Assembly (NCBI GenBank): GCA_965277105.1
Contig: OZ255710.1
Location: 248,001 to 312,000, forward strand
DNA: 64,000 nucleotides
Direction: 5' to 3'
Source: CAXSBA01 sp965277105
GTDB lineage: Bacteria; Spirochaetota; UBA12135; COTS27; CAXSBA01
The notes beneath the pieces are model-generated. The model had not been told where the DNA came from. It did not search any database and saw only the letters and a list, made by a program, of their open reading frames with translations. Positions 43,621 to 55,368 of the stretch are shown piece by piece. The position numbers and the translations under genes were made by a program. Position 1 is the first letter of the stretch. Every line of letters starts with the position of its first letter.

Positions 43621-43646
43621 CCTATTTTTCTACAAATAGGTTTTTT
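43621..43646 (+). promoter_or_regulatory. Terminator-like hairpin at the very start of the 23S transcript
   Basis: CCTATTT (43621-43627) pairs with AAATAGG (43634-43640), followed by TTTTTT. It lies right behind the -10 box. It could be an attenuator that rRNA antitermination overrides, or a processing element. Confidence 0.5.
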
Positions 43647-43721
43647 GATATAAAAGGAAAAGAATTAACGAAGAAGCAAGATAAGAATACTTGTCAAGAA
43701 AAGAAGTAACAAAAAAAATAA

Positions 43722-46643
<2,922 letters not shown>

Positions 46644-46792
46644 TTTTATTTTACTTCTTTTAAGTGTTTTTTGATTACTCATTCGTTAATTTCTTTTTCT
46701 TTTGTACGTATAAAGGTATAATTTTGGCAATTATGGGATACTATCAAAAGCCTAAACTCCTAAATCAATTTTCTATTAAGGATATAAAAAAA

Positions 46793-48382
46793 ATGCAGAA
46801 AATTACTGATTACTTATTCATTCTTTTATTTATTGGGTTAATCGGGTGTAATGGAGATTCTGGATCCATTACTGTGCCTGAAGTTCTCACTATTGATGGT
46901 GATCCTACCTCTAATCAAGTAGATATAAGCTGGGGAAGAGAAGCGGGAGCAACTCGTTATGAATTGTACCGCTCAACGTCAAAAGATGATGATACTCCTG
47001 ATTTAGTATATAATGGAAATGAAATAAAATTTGGGGATAAAACGGTTGAACCAGGGACAACATACTACTACACATTGAAAACATGTGATAATGTCAGCTG
47101 TTCTGATTTTTCTAATTACGTAGTTGTTAATACCCCTAATCCTGAAGGCGCACCAAAAAAAAACCCTGAAAAACCTACTGTTGCTGTAAAAAATTCTAGT
47201 CAAATAGATATAAGCTGGGCTAGGGTAGATGAAGCAACGAGTTATGAAGTGCATCGCGCAACATTGGAAGGTAGTGGGTATCAAAAAATATCAGGTGATT
47301 CTTTGACAGAGACAACCTATAGTGATACTGGGCTTAGTGCTGGAGCTACCTACTACTATAAAATAAGTGCCTGTAGTGATAGCAGTGGTCAAGTTGTTTG
47401 TACTGGTTTTTCTGATCCTGGAAATGCTACAACTACTCCACAATCTCCTGAAAAACCTACTGTTTCGGCAAAAAGCTCTAGCAGAATAGTTATAAACTGG
47501 GCTAGTGTAACTGGAGCAACGAGTTATGAAGTGCATCGCTCAACATCGCAAGATAGTGATTATAGTAAACTAGAAAGTTATGACGGAACTAGTTTAAACT
47601 ATAATGATACTGAACTTGATGCTGGAACTGCCTACTATTACAAAATCAAATCTTGTAATGATAATGGCTGTTCTGATTTTTCTAGTATTGCAAGTGATAC
47701 AACTACTCCAAAATCTCCTGAAAAACCTACTGTTACTGTAAAAAGTTCTACTAACAGAATAAGTTCTAGCGAAATAAATATAAGTTGGGCTAGTGTAACT
47801 GGAGCAAACAGTTATCAAGTGCATCGCTCAACATCGGAAGGTAGTGGTTATCAAAAAATATCAGGTGGTTCTTTGACAGAGACAACCTATAATGATTATG
47901 GTACTAGTGTTGGGACGTACTACTATAAAGTGAAGGCTTGTAATGCTAGTGGGTGTTCTAGCTTTTCTAGTTTTGCAAGTATTAGCTACAAAGATGCCTA
48001 TACGTTAAACAGCGTAACGATGACTGTAAAGGCTGACAATGAAACACAATTAATTAATGAAGAGCACAGTTTTTTTATTGAAATTGAACATTTACAAAAT
48101 TCTGCAAATATTTGCGAATCTCCAGAAGTTACTGCTCCAATACCTTATGCTTCTTCAAGTAACCCCCCTGTTATTTTCACCCCTAAAAATACTTGTGGTT
48201 TATTAACAGTAGGAGGAATCTATGAGCTTCGTCTACTAGAAGTTGATTCTGATACTTCAAATGTTCTTATCGTTTCTGTGTCATTTGTTTTGCCATATGG
48301 GGCAAGTAGTTACCCAATTAAACAATCAGAGCTTTTTGAAGGTAACTCAATTGACTTTAATTTTCAATTTTCATTAAAATAA
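46793..48382 (+). CDS. Lipoprotein with four fibronectin type III-like domains
   Basis: I start at ATG 46793, which gives a normal lipoprotein signal (MQKITDYLFILLFIGLIGC, lipobox LIGC). The 529-residue product has four FN3-like repeats of about 90 residues. Each shows a W-x-x-V-x-G-A-x-x-Y-E-V-H-R-S-T segment and a YYYKI-x-A-C-N strand; an example is INWASVTGATSYEVHRSTSQ. The last ~130 residues form a different, beta-rich domain with two cysteines. It would sit on the cell surface or in the periplasm. Function unknown. Confidence 0.8.
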   Translation: MQKITDYLFILLFIGLIGCNGDSGSITVPEVLTIDGDPTSNQVDISWGREAGATRYELYRSTSKDDDTPDLVYNGNEIKFGDKTVEPGTTYYYTLKTCDNVSCSDFSNYVVVNTPNPEGAPKKNPEKPTVAVKNSSQIDISWARVDEATSYEVHRATLEGSGYQKISGDSLTETTYSDTGLSAGATYYYKISACSDSSGQVVCTGFSDPGNATTTPQSPEKPTVSAKSSSRIVINWASVTGATSYEVHRSTSQDSDYSKLESYDGTSLNYNDTELDAGTAYYYKIKSCNDNGCSDFSSIASDTTTPKSPEKPTVTVKSSTNRISSSEINISWASVTGANSYQVHRSTSEGSGYQKISGGSLTETTYNDYGTSVGTYYYKVKACNASGCSSFSSFASISYKDAYTLNSVTMTVKADNETQLINEEHSFFIEIEHLQNSANICESPEVTAPIPYASSSNPPVIFTPKNTCGLLTVGGIYELRLLEVDSDTSNVLIVSVSFVLPYGASSYPIKQSELFEGNSIDFNFQFSLK

Positions 48383-48494
48383 AAAGCGTTTTAAACTTAC
48401 TTTTTTTAAAGATAAGCAGCTTTTTTTTCTTTTATTCTTGTTAATTTCTTCTCTTAAAAATTAGCTGAGTGCCCTTTTTAAGGCTTAATTTTAG

Positions 48495-48521
48495 TTGAAG
48501 AAAAATTCCTTATGGTATAAT
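48495..48521 (+). promoter_or_regulatory. Probable promoter upstream of gatA
   Basis: TTGAAG and TATAAT with a 15-base spacer, 58 bases before the gatA start. Confidence 0.4.
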
Positions 48522-48579
48522 TTTACATATTTTTTCTAAAAAAAATGTTATAACAAATTTAATAAAATAGATTTTAAAA

Positions 48580-50028
48580 TTGGATTTAAGCGCTTTAACT
48601 TTAAAAGATTTTATCACGCTAAGTAGGAAAAAAGAAATCGATACCTTGGCGGTTATTGAAAGTTATATAAAAAAAATAGAAGAAGACAATCAGCGAACGG
48701 ATAAAATCAACGCCATTGTTTATCACAACTTAGAATTTGCTAAAAAGCAACTAAAAAATGCTAATGACTCCAATAGCCTTTTAGCCGGAGCTCCCATTAT
48801 TGTAAAAAATAACTTTAATGTGGTTGGCTTCCCGGTGGAGTGCTCTTCAAAAGCCCTTAAAAATTACATATCCCCTTATAATGCTACGGTTACTAAAAAA
48901 ATTATGGAAAACGGAGGGGTTATCTGGGGCTCTAGTAATATGGATGAGTTTGCTATGGGCTCTACCAATGAAACTTCTGCTCACGGATTGGTGCGCAACC
49001 CCATAAATCGTAATTATATCCCTGGAGGTTCTTCGGGAGGATCGGCTGCTAGTGTTCGAGCTAACCATTCTTTGGTTTCTTTAGGGAGTGACACGGGAGG
49101 AAGTATTCGCCAGCCGGCTTCTTGTTGTGGAATAGTGGGCTTAAAGCCTACTTATGGCAGGGTTTCTCGTTTTGGGTTAGTGGCTTTTGCCTCTTCTTTC
49201 GACCAAATTGGCCCTTTGGCGAAAACAGTCGAAGATGCAGCTATTATCTTGAAAGCGATTGCTGGACCTGACCCACAAGACAACACTTCAGCAGATATTA
49301 AAATAGACGATTACCCCAGTATGTTAGAAAATTCTTTAAAGGGGAAAAAAATTGCTATTCCTAAAGAGTATTTTAGTGATAAAACCAACCCCGAGATAAT
49401 TGAAAAAGTTCGCAAGGTTATTGACTTTTATAAAGAAAATGGCGCTAATATAGAAAAGATTTCGCTTCCTCATAGTGATTATGGCATTAGTATTTACTAC
49501 ATTTTGGCTATGGCCGAAGCTAGTTCTAATTTAGCTCGGTTTGATGGGATTCGCTATGGGCTTAGAAGTAAAGACGCGGAAAATATTCGCGATGTTTTCC
49601 TCAAAACTAGGAATCAAGGATTTGGCCGAGAGGTTAAAAGGAGAATGCTGATTGGGACTTATGTTCTTTCTTCTGGTTATTTCGATGCCTTTTATGTAAA
49701 AGCTCAAAAAGTTAGAAGCATTATGAAGGCGGAGTATTCAAAAGCACTCAAAGAGTACGATGCCATTTTGACTCCCACTACTCCTCATTCCACTTTTAAA
49801 ATAGGGGAAAAAATCAATGACCCAGTAACCTTATATTTAAGCGATTTATTTACCGTTCCCGCTAACGTCATCGGCATCCCGGCTCTATCACTTCCTTGTG
49901 GCCTTGATAGTAATGGCCTTCCTATTGGTTTTCAGTTAATAGGCGCTCCCTTTCAAGAGGCTAAAATCTTAAACTTAGCCCATATTTATCAAAAAAATAA
50001 TCCTCTAGAAGTGAAAATCCAAAATTAA
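48580..50028 (+). CDS. gatA: Aspartyl/glutamyl-tRNA amidotransferase subunit A
   Basis: The 482-residue product starts at TTG 48580. It is the amidase of the GatCAB complex, which makes Gln-tRNA or Asn-tRNA from the mischarged Glu- or Asp-tRNA. The Ser-cisSer-Lys triad is visible as PIIVKNNFNVVGFPVECSS (Lys), GGSSGGSAASVRANHS and GSDTGGSIRQPASCCGIVGLK. gatB follows one base after its stop. A gatC gene, usually next to gatA, is not present here or in the 197-base gap upstream. Confidence 0.96.
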   Translation: MDLSALTLKDFITLSRKKEIDTLAVIESYIKKIEEDNQRTDKINAIVYHNLEFAKKQLKNANDSNSLLAGAPIIVKNNFNVVGFPVECSSKALKNYISPYNATVTKKIMENGGVIWGSSNMDEFAMGSTNETSAHGLVRNPINRNYIPGGSSGGSAASVRANHSLVSLGSDTGGSIRQPASCCGIVGLKPTYGRVSRFGLVAFASSFDQIGPLAKTVEDAAIILKAIAGPDPQDNTSADIKIDDYPSMLENSLKGKKIAIPKEYFSDKTNPEIIEKVRKVIDFYKENGANIEKISLPHSDYGISIYYILAMAEASSNLARFDGIRYGLRSKDAENIRDVFLKTRNQGFGREVKRRMLIGTYVLSSGYFDAFYVKAQKVRSIMKAEYSKALKEYDAILTPTTPHSTFKIGEKINDPVTLYLSDLFTVPANVIGIPALSLPCGLDSNGLPIGFQLIGAPFQEAKILNLAHIYQKNNPLEVKIQN

Positions 50029-50029
50029 A

Positions 50030-51490
50030 GTGAAAAAGATAAACTGGCAACCTACCATTGGGATAGAAGTACATGCCCAGCTCAATACTAAAACTAAGCT
50101 TTTTTGTAATTGCCCTAATAAATTTGGCTCAAAAGAAAATCAAAATACTTGCCCTATTTGCCTAGCTTATCCAGGCGTATTGCCTTCTCCTAACAAAAAA
50201 GCAGTTGAAAAAGCAGTAAAACTAGGTTTAGCGGTGAGGGGGAAAGTCAATGAAATATCCTATTTTGAAAGGAAAAACTACTTTTACCCGGATAATCCTA
50301 AGGCGTATCAAATATCTCAGTTGCAAAAACCTATCTGCACTGGGGGAGAGATCTCTATTAATATTAACGAAAAAGGTAAGGGCTACACCAAAAGCATTCC
50401 CTTAAATCGTATTCAAATTGAAGAAGATGCAGGAAAGTTAGTGCACTCGGAAGATGAAAATATTCCCGAAAGCTATGTGGATCTTAACCGAGCAGGGACG
50501 CCTCTTTTAGAGATTGTTTCGGAGGCGAAAATTAATAGCAGCAAAGAGGCTGTGGAATACGTGAGAACTTTGCGTAACTTAATGCTTTACTTGGATATTA
50601 CCGATGGCAACATGCAAGAAGGTTCGCTAAGGGCTGATATTAATGTCTCGCTTTCGCCTGCGGGTAGTAATGAACTAGGAACTAGAACTGAAACCAAAAA
50701 TCTTAATAGCTTTAAAAGCATGGAGCAGGCTATCGAGTATGAGATTAAAAGGCAAACTAATTTGCTAAATCAAGGAGAGAAAATCACCCAAGAAACTCTT
50801 TTGTTTGATAAGAAAAAATTAGTTACTAAGCCCATGCGGAGTAAAGAAGAGGCTCAAGATTATCGTTATTTTTTAGATCCAGATATTATGCCCATTAAAC
50901 TAGAACCCAGTTGGATTAAAGAAATTCAAGAAAACTTGGTAGAGCTACCCCAAGAAAAATTCACTCGTTTTTTAAAAGACTATAAGCTCTCGGAGTACGA
51001 CACTTGGGTTTTGGTGAATGATAAATACTTGGCAGAGTATTTCGAAAAAGCGGTAGCCGTTTATCCGCCAGCAGCTAAAAAAATCTGCAACTGGGTAACC
51101 ACTGAAGTGCTTTCTATTCTTAATTTTAAGCAAATTAGCATAAACGATTTTCCTTTAGAAAGCAAGCATTTAGGCACTCTAGTCAAACTCATTGATGAGG
51201 GAGTTATTTCCGGAAAAATTGCTAAAACCATTTTCCCAGATATGGTAGAAAAGAATTTACCCCCAGAAAAGATTATGCAAGAAAAGAACATCCAGCTAGT
51301 TTCGGATGACGGGGAAATCGAAAAGATTATTCAAGAAATTATTGATAAAAACCCTGAGGCTGTGCAAAAGTACCAAGAAGGTAGCCAAAAAGTTATGGGT
51401 TTTTTCGTTGGGCAGATTATGCAAGCGACTAAAGGGCAGGCTAACCCTCAAAAAGTGAATGCTTTGTTAAAAAAACTCCTCTCTTCGTAA
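50030..51490 (+). CDS. gatB: Aspartyl/glutamyl-tRNA amidotransferase subunit B
   Basis: The 486-residue product starts at GTG 50030. Segments typical of GatB are GIEVHAQLNTKTKLFCNC, the CPICLAYPGVLP zinc-site region, RKNYFYPDNPKAYQISQ, and the RIQIEEDAGKLVHSED block. The C-terminal tRNA-binding tail (YQEGSQKVMGFFVGQIMQAT) is complete. It kinase-activates the misacylated tRNA for GatA. Confidence 0.96.
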   Translation: MKKINWQPTIGIEVHAQLNTKTKLFCNCPNKFGSKENQNTCPICLAYPGVLPSPNKKAVEKAVKLGLAVRGKVNEISYFERKNYFYPDNPKAYQISQLQKPICTGGEISININEKGKGYTKSIPLNRIQIEEDAGKLVHSEDENIPESYVDLNRAGTPLLEIVSEAKINSSKEAVEYVRTLRNLMLYLDITDGNMQEGSLRADINVSLSPAGSNELGTRTETKNLNSFKSMEQAIEYEIKRQTNLLNQGEKITQETLLFDKKKLVTKPMRSKEEAQDYRYFLDPDIMPIKLEPSWIKEIQENLVELPQEKFTRFLKDYKLSEYDTWVLVNDKYLAEYFEKAVAVYPPAAKKICNWVTTEVLSILNFKQISINDFPLESKHLGTLVKLIDEGVISGKIAKTIFPDMVEKNLPPEKIMQEKNIQLVSDDGEIEKIIQEIIDKNPEAVQKYQEGSQKVMGFFVGQIMQATKGQANPQKVNALLKKLLSS

Positions 51491-51496
51491 TTTTTA

Positions 51497-52540
51497 ATGC
51501 TGGCGCTTGATCTAGAGAATGCCCTGCCCATTGTTAAAGAGTGGAAAAATCAAGGCCTTGCCATTGGTTTTACTTCGGGGGTTTTTGATTTACTGCATAT
51601 TGGGCATATTACTTATCTAGAAGAAGCCAAAAAATACTGCGATAAATTGGTCGTTGCTATCAATAGCGATAAATCGGTAAAAACTAACAAGGGGAGTAAA
51701 AGGCCAATTATCCATGATAGGAACAGAATTAAAATCGTTACTAACCTTAAAATGGTTGACCTAACTTTTCTTTTTTCTAAGACGAATAACAATCTAAACG
51801 TCGCGGCTATTGAGCCTGATTTTTATTTCAAATCCGATGAATACCAAGAAAAACAGCTTTCTTCTAGTAAAATCATGAAAAAATGGGGAGGGCAGACCAT
51901 TTTACTCCCTCATCAAAAAAGGAATTCTACTAGTGAGATTATTGATAACATCCTTACTGCTTACTCCGATGAAAGGCCGTTAATGGAGAAAATCCCGCTA
52001 GAAAAAACTCCTGCAGTGTTTTTGGACCGGGATGGGGTGATTAACGAAGAAGTGGAATACCTACATCAAGAAAGCGAATTAAAAATTCTCCCGAATGTTT
52101 ATTTAGGGTTAAGAAAGCTTATGGACCATGGCTTTAAGCTCATTGTCATTACTACTCAAGCCGGTATTGGTTTAGGGTATTTCGATAAAAAAGATTTCTT
52201 TAAGGTGAACAAAAAAATGTTAAGTTTGCTGAGTAAAAAAAATATTATCTTAAACAAGGTGTATTTTTGCCCACATTCTAAAAACGATAATTGTTCTTGC
52301 CGGAAGCCGGGGGGGCTACTTTTTGAAAGAGCTAGTGTGGAAGCTAATGTGGATCTTAATACTAGTTACATTATAGGAGACAAAACTAGTGACATTAAGG
52401 CAGGAGAAAATTTAGGGCTAACTACGATTTTAGTAAAAACGGGACATGCCGGAAGAGATAAGGAATTTCCGGTTACCCCCGACTTTGTGGCGAGTAACTT
52501 AGACGAAGCTGCCAAGTGGATTATTCACCGAAAAATTTGA
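51497..52540 (+). CDS. Fused heptose enzyme: HldE-type nucleotidyltransferase plus GmhB-type phosphatase
   Basis: The 347-residue product has two domains. Residues 1 to about 155 are a cytidylyltransferase-fold domain with GVFDLLHIGHITYLEEAKK (H-x-G-H) and RNSTSEII, as in the C-terminal half of HldE/RfaE. Residues about 168-347 are a HAD phosphatase like GmhB: FLDRDGVINEEVEYL (nucleophile Asp), ITTQAGIGLGYF and the zinc-binding CPHSKNDNCSCRKPGG, then IIGDKTSDIKAG. GmhB removes the 7-phosphate from heptose 1,7-bisphosphate and the nucleotidyltransferase then adds the nucleotide. So this one protein would do consecutive steps of ADP-heptose-type synthesis for LPS. The HldE kinase domain and GmhA are not in the window. 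It starts 6 bases after gatB. Confidence 0.85.
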   Translation: MLALDLENALPIVKEWKNQGLAIGFTSGVFDLLHIGHITYLEEAKKYCDKLVVAINSDKSVKTNKGSKRPIIHDRNRIKIVTNLKMVDLTFLFSKTNNNLNVAAIEPDFYFKSDEYQEKQLSSSKIMKKWGGQTILLPHQKRNSTSEIIDNILTAYSDERPLMEKIPLEKTPAVFLDRDGVINEEVEYLHQESELKILPNVYLGLRKLMDHGFKLIVITTQAGIGLGYFDKKDFFKVNKKMLSLLSKKNIILNKVYFCPHSKNDNCSCRKPGGLLFERASVEANVDLNTSYIIGDKTSDIKAGENLGLTTILVKTGHAGRDKEFPVTPDFVASNLDEAAKWIIHRKI

Positions 52541-53316
52541 AGGGAAAGAAAAAATTCCATTTAAAATTTTCGGCTAACCAGCAAACGTTAAAAGGGGGAA
52601 GGAAAAAAAGTTCTAGTTTTATTCGGAAGAAAGTAGCCTATAAAAAAATTGCTTATATCAATAATCTCATTGAAAATATCGATCAGCTCGTTATCGTTGT
52701 TTCGCTAAAAAATCCACTTTTCAACTCTGGTTTGGTGGACCGCTTTTTGGTTTTAGCTTTTCTTTATAACGTTAAACCCATTCTTATTATTACGAAAATT
52801 GACTTAGGGAGTGAAGCTGAAATAAACGAAGCTTTAGGAGTTTATCATAATGTCCCAGTAACTTGCTTGGCTATTAACAATTTAGCCCTAAAAAATCGAG
52901 ATTTTTTCATTGATCACATCTTTCGGCAGAGGATTAGCGCGGTAGTGGGGCACTCGGGGGTGGGGAAAACTACTTTATTAAACCAGATTGATACTACTTT
53001 TAATGAAAAGGTGGCTGAAGTTTCTAGCTTTACTTCTAGGGGACGGCATACGACCACGAGGATCAGGAAGCACGACTTCACTTTTTCGGGTGCGGTTTAC
53101 GATATGCCCGGTCTTAAAGAAATTGACTATATTAACCTAGCTCCTAGTGAATTAAAAAACTACTATCCCGAATTTCAAAAGTTTAAAGAAAAATGCTTTT
53201 ATAAAAACTGCCAGCATTTTCACGAACCATCATGTGCTATCAAGGAAAAACTAGCCGAGGGAGTAATCCACCCCATCCGTTATAGAAACTACATTAATAT
53301 TTTGAACTCTTTATAA
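52516..53316 (+). CDS. rsgA: RsgA-type ribosome-assembly GTPase with a shortened N-terminus
   Basis: The 266-residue product is a circularly permuted GTPase. G4 (ILIITKIDL) precedes G1 (GHSGVGKTTLLNQ), G2 SFTSRGRHTTT and G3 DMPGLKE (usually D-T-P-G). A C-terminal zinc site (CFYKNCQHFHEPSCAIKE) follows. RsgA releases factors from the maturing 30S subunit. Only about 53 residues precede IDQLVIVVSL, where family members carry an OB fold, so that domain is largely absent. The start at ATG 52516 overlaps the previous gene by 25 bases; TTG 52537 is also possible. Confidence 0.87.
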   Translation: MDYSPKNLKGKKKFHLKFSANQQTLKGGRKKSSSFIRKKVAYKKIAYINNLIENIDQLVIVVSLKNPLFNSGLVDRFLVLAFLYNVKPILIITKIDLGSEAEINEALGVYHNVPVTCLAINNLALKNRDFFIDHIFRQRISAVVGHSGVGKTTLLNQIDTTFNEKVAEVSSFTSRGRHTTTRIRKHDFTFSGAVYDMPGLKEIDYINLAPSELKNYYPEFQKFKEKCFYKNCQHFHEPSCAIKEKLAEGVIHPIRYRNYINILNSL

Positions 53317-53347
53317 AAAAATAATTTTTTATTTTTTTAAAATAAAT

Positions 53348-53375
53348 TTGACATATCTTAAAAAAATGATATAAT
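53348..53375 (+). promoter_or_regulatory. Consensus promoter for the porin-like gene
   Basis: TTGACA and TATAAT, both perfect, with a 16-base spacer. It gives a leader of about 200 bases that contains a partial direct repeat (ATTACTTAAATATA, twice, near 53403-53435). Strong expression is expected. Confidence 0.8.
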
Positions 53376-53583
53376 ATATACTAATTTAAGCTGAACAAAA
53401 AAATTACTTAAATATATATAATATTACTTAAATATAGATAATATATAAATATTAAATAAATAAAAAAGAAAATGTTTATAGCACGTTTCACTTACTATAC
53501 AGGCGTTTCTTTTTTATAAAGCAAGTAATTTTTTTTTTAGCCTAAAAAATTTAAAAATTTATACAAATATGAGGTTACAAAAT

Positions 53584-55041
53584 ATGAATAAATTAAAACT
53601 AATTTTATTAGCCATTTTTTCATCATTTGCTTTATTGTTTGCCCAAGACTACAAAGCTGGTTTTAGTGCGGACGCTAGGGTGATTGCAGAAAACTTAGGC
53701 GAAGGTGAAGGTTTTACATCACCAGACGTTGACGATCTTACCTTGAAGTTTAGCGCTTCGGTAGATAACGTAAGTGCATATGTCGAGTTTGATGATAACG
53801 GTGACGAAGCTTTAGCCTTTGATGGCGCTCAGATGACTGTGTCTGACCTATTTGACGGTCTTCTTACCGTTAATATTTTCGATATTGATTTCGCTAAAGG
53901 TGATAACAAAGGCCTTTTACCCGATGCAGGATTTAACGGGATTAAATTTCACATCAAGCCTATCGACATTTTATCTTTCTACGTAGGATATGGGGTGAAA
54001 AATATCACTTTTGGTGGTGCTGTAAAAGGGGCCATTGGCTTAGTAGAAGCGGCTAATGCTCAAATAGATGCGGATCTTCCTGCCAATCCTACTGATGAGC
54101 AAAAAGCTCAGGCTGATGAGGCAAAAGCTGCTAATTATGCTACTGTTGATGGAATTTTTGCTGGCTCTGGTACTGCAAGAGATGGAGATAACCTAAAATC
54201 GGATATTCATGCGATTACCGTGGGGGCTAATTTAAGCCTAGAAGTTATCGATGCTGAGCTTCATTTTGGGATGTTCCTTTTCGATAACGCTCCCCAGTAC
54301 GTAAAAGATGGTGCAACGTTTGACCAACTTAGTGGTGGAACTGGTTTTGAAGATAATGCTATCGCTCTAGCGAACATTGGTGTGGGAGTTGATGCGTTAA
54401 AATTCTTATCAGCTGGCCTTTTAAAAATTGAGTTTGGAGCAGCTATTACTGGTGCTTATACAACAGATGTTTTCCGATCTTACAAATCAGCTGTAGAAGA
54501 TCAAAAAGCAAGTCAGGAAATCCTTTACCAAGTTACTGCTTATGGTGACAGTGGAGATATCGCTGACACTGGTTTTGGAGTTAGCTATCGTTTAGTGTAT
54601 GCAGGTGATAACCCAGCTAACGAGCATGCTTTAGGTGATTTAAAAGAGCTTGATGACGATACTTATGCGGATATGTTTGAGCTTAAAGTTACTCCTTACT
54701 ACAGCATTAGTCAATTCACTTTCAAACTTCCTATTGAATTTTCTATGGTGGGAGAAAATGTAGTGTATGACTTATATAATTCAAAAGAATTCACTAATTT
54801 CCGTTCTGCTGTTAACACAGATGGTGATGAGTCTTCTTCTATCATGAATTTGGAGTTTGAGCCTACTATCGTTTGGACGCCAGCTTCTGGAATGTCAGCT
54901 GAGTTCTATGCTAACATTGGTCTTAATGACTTAGGTGGTGAGCTTGAGCCTGAAGGTGAAAGTAAAGATTATGACAACTTTGCTACTGACATTGAGTTAG
55001 GTATGAGATTGAAAGTTGCCTTTGATTTAGCAGGATCGTAA
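53584..55041 (+). CDS. Porin-like outer membrane protein
   Basis: I start at ATG 53584 (GAGG at 53571-53574 lies in front), giving MNKLKLILLAIFSSFALLFA, a clean signal peptide cleaved before QDY. The 485-residue protein is acidic, with alternating beta-strand-like segments (LTLKFSASVDNVSAYVEF, KFHIKPIDILSFYVGYGVK, FEPTIVWTPASGMSAEFYA) and an ending in an aromatic-poor strand (MRLKVAFDLAGS). It resembles spirochaete-type major outer membrane proteins. A Glu/Ala-rich extracellular-loop-like region is at about 160-180. It has its own strong promoter and terminator, as expected for an abundant envelope protein. Confidence 0.7.
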   Translation: MNKLKLILLAIFSSFALLFAQDYKAGFSADARVIAENLGEGEGFTSPDVDDLTLKFSASVDNVSAYVEFDDNGDEALAFDGAQMTVSDLFDGLLTVNIFDIDFAKGDNKGLLPDAGFNGIKFHIKPIDILSFYVGYGVKNITFGGAVKGAIGLVEAANAQIDADLPANPTDEQKAQADEAKAANYATVDGIFAGSGTARDGDNLKSDIHAITVGANLSLEVIDAELHFGMFLFDNAPQYVKDGATFDQLSGGTGFEDNAIALANIGVGVDALKFLSAGLLKIEFGAAITGAYTTDVFRSYKSAVEDQKASQEILYQVTAYGDSGDIADTGFGVSYRLVYAGDNPANEHALGDLKELDDDTYADMFELKVTPYYSISQFTFKLPIEFSMVGENVVYDLYNSKEFTNFRSAVNTDGDESSSIMNLEFEPTIVWTPASGMSAEFYANIGLNDLGGELEPEGESKDYDNFATDIELGMRLKVAFDLAGS

Positions 55042-55064
55042 ATAATTACTGTTTTTTAATCTTA

Positions 55065-55103
55065 AGAAAGCTTTATTACTTCGGTAATAGAGCTTTCTTT
55101 TTC
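55065..55103 (+). terminator. Intrinsic terminator with UUCG tetraloop after the porin-like gene
   Basis: AGAAAGCTTTATTAC pairs with GTAATAGAGCTTTCT (one mismatch) across a TTCG loop, then TTTTTC. The remaining gap to 55368 shows nothing else. Confidence 0.93.
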
Positions 55104-55368
55104 TTCTTTTTTTCCCCATTTCCCTTATAGCTCACAATAAACTCAACAAAAAATTTCTCGCAATAAATTTTTTAGGATTGAGTGAATTTTTTTAATTCTT
55201 TATTCAGCTATTTCATATTAGTTGTTTCATAATACCTTCAATACTTTCCTTATATTTTCTCCACGCTTTATAAAGGTAAAGGAACTTAAAATTTAGATAA
55301 AATTTCAAGTAAGGAAAATTTTTAATTAAAAAAGTTAAAGAAATTTCAGAGTGTTAGAGGAATAATTT

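Noticed and set aside
46644..46792. 5S rRNA or tRNA after the 23S gene
   Set aside because: The stretch contains the processing-stem arm and AT-rich leader only; no 5S or cloverleaf fold can be drawn.
46664..46792. Earlier start for the FN3 lipoprotein
   Set aside because: It would add about 43 residues ahead of a perfect lipoprotein signal; ATG 46793 has AAGGA in front and gives a normal signal peptide.
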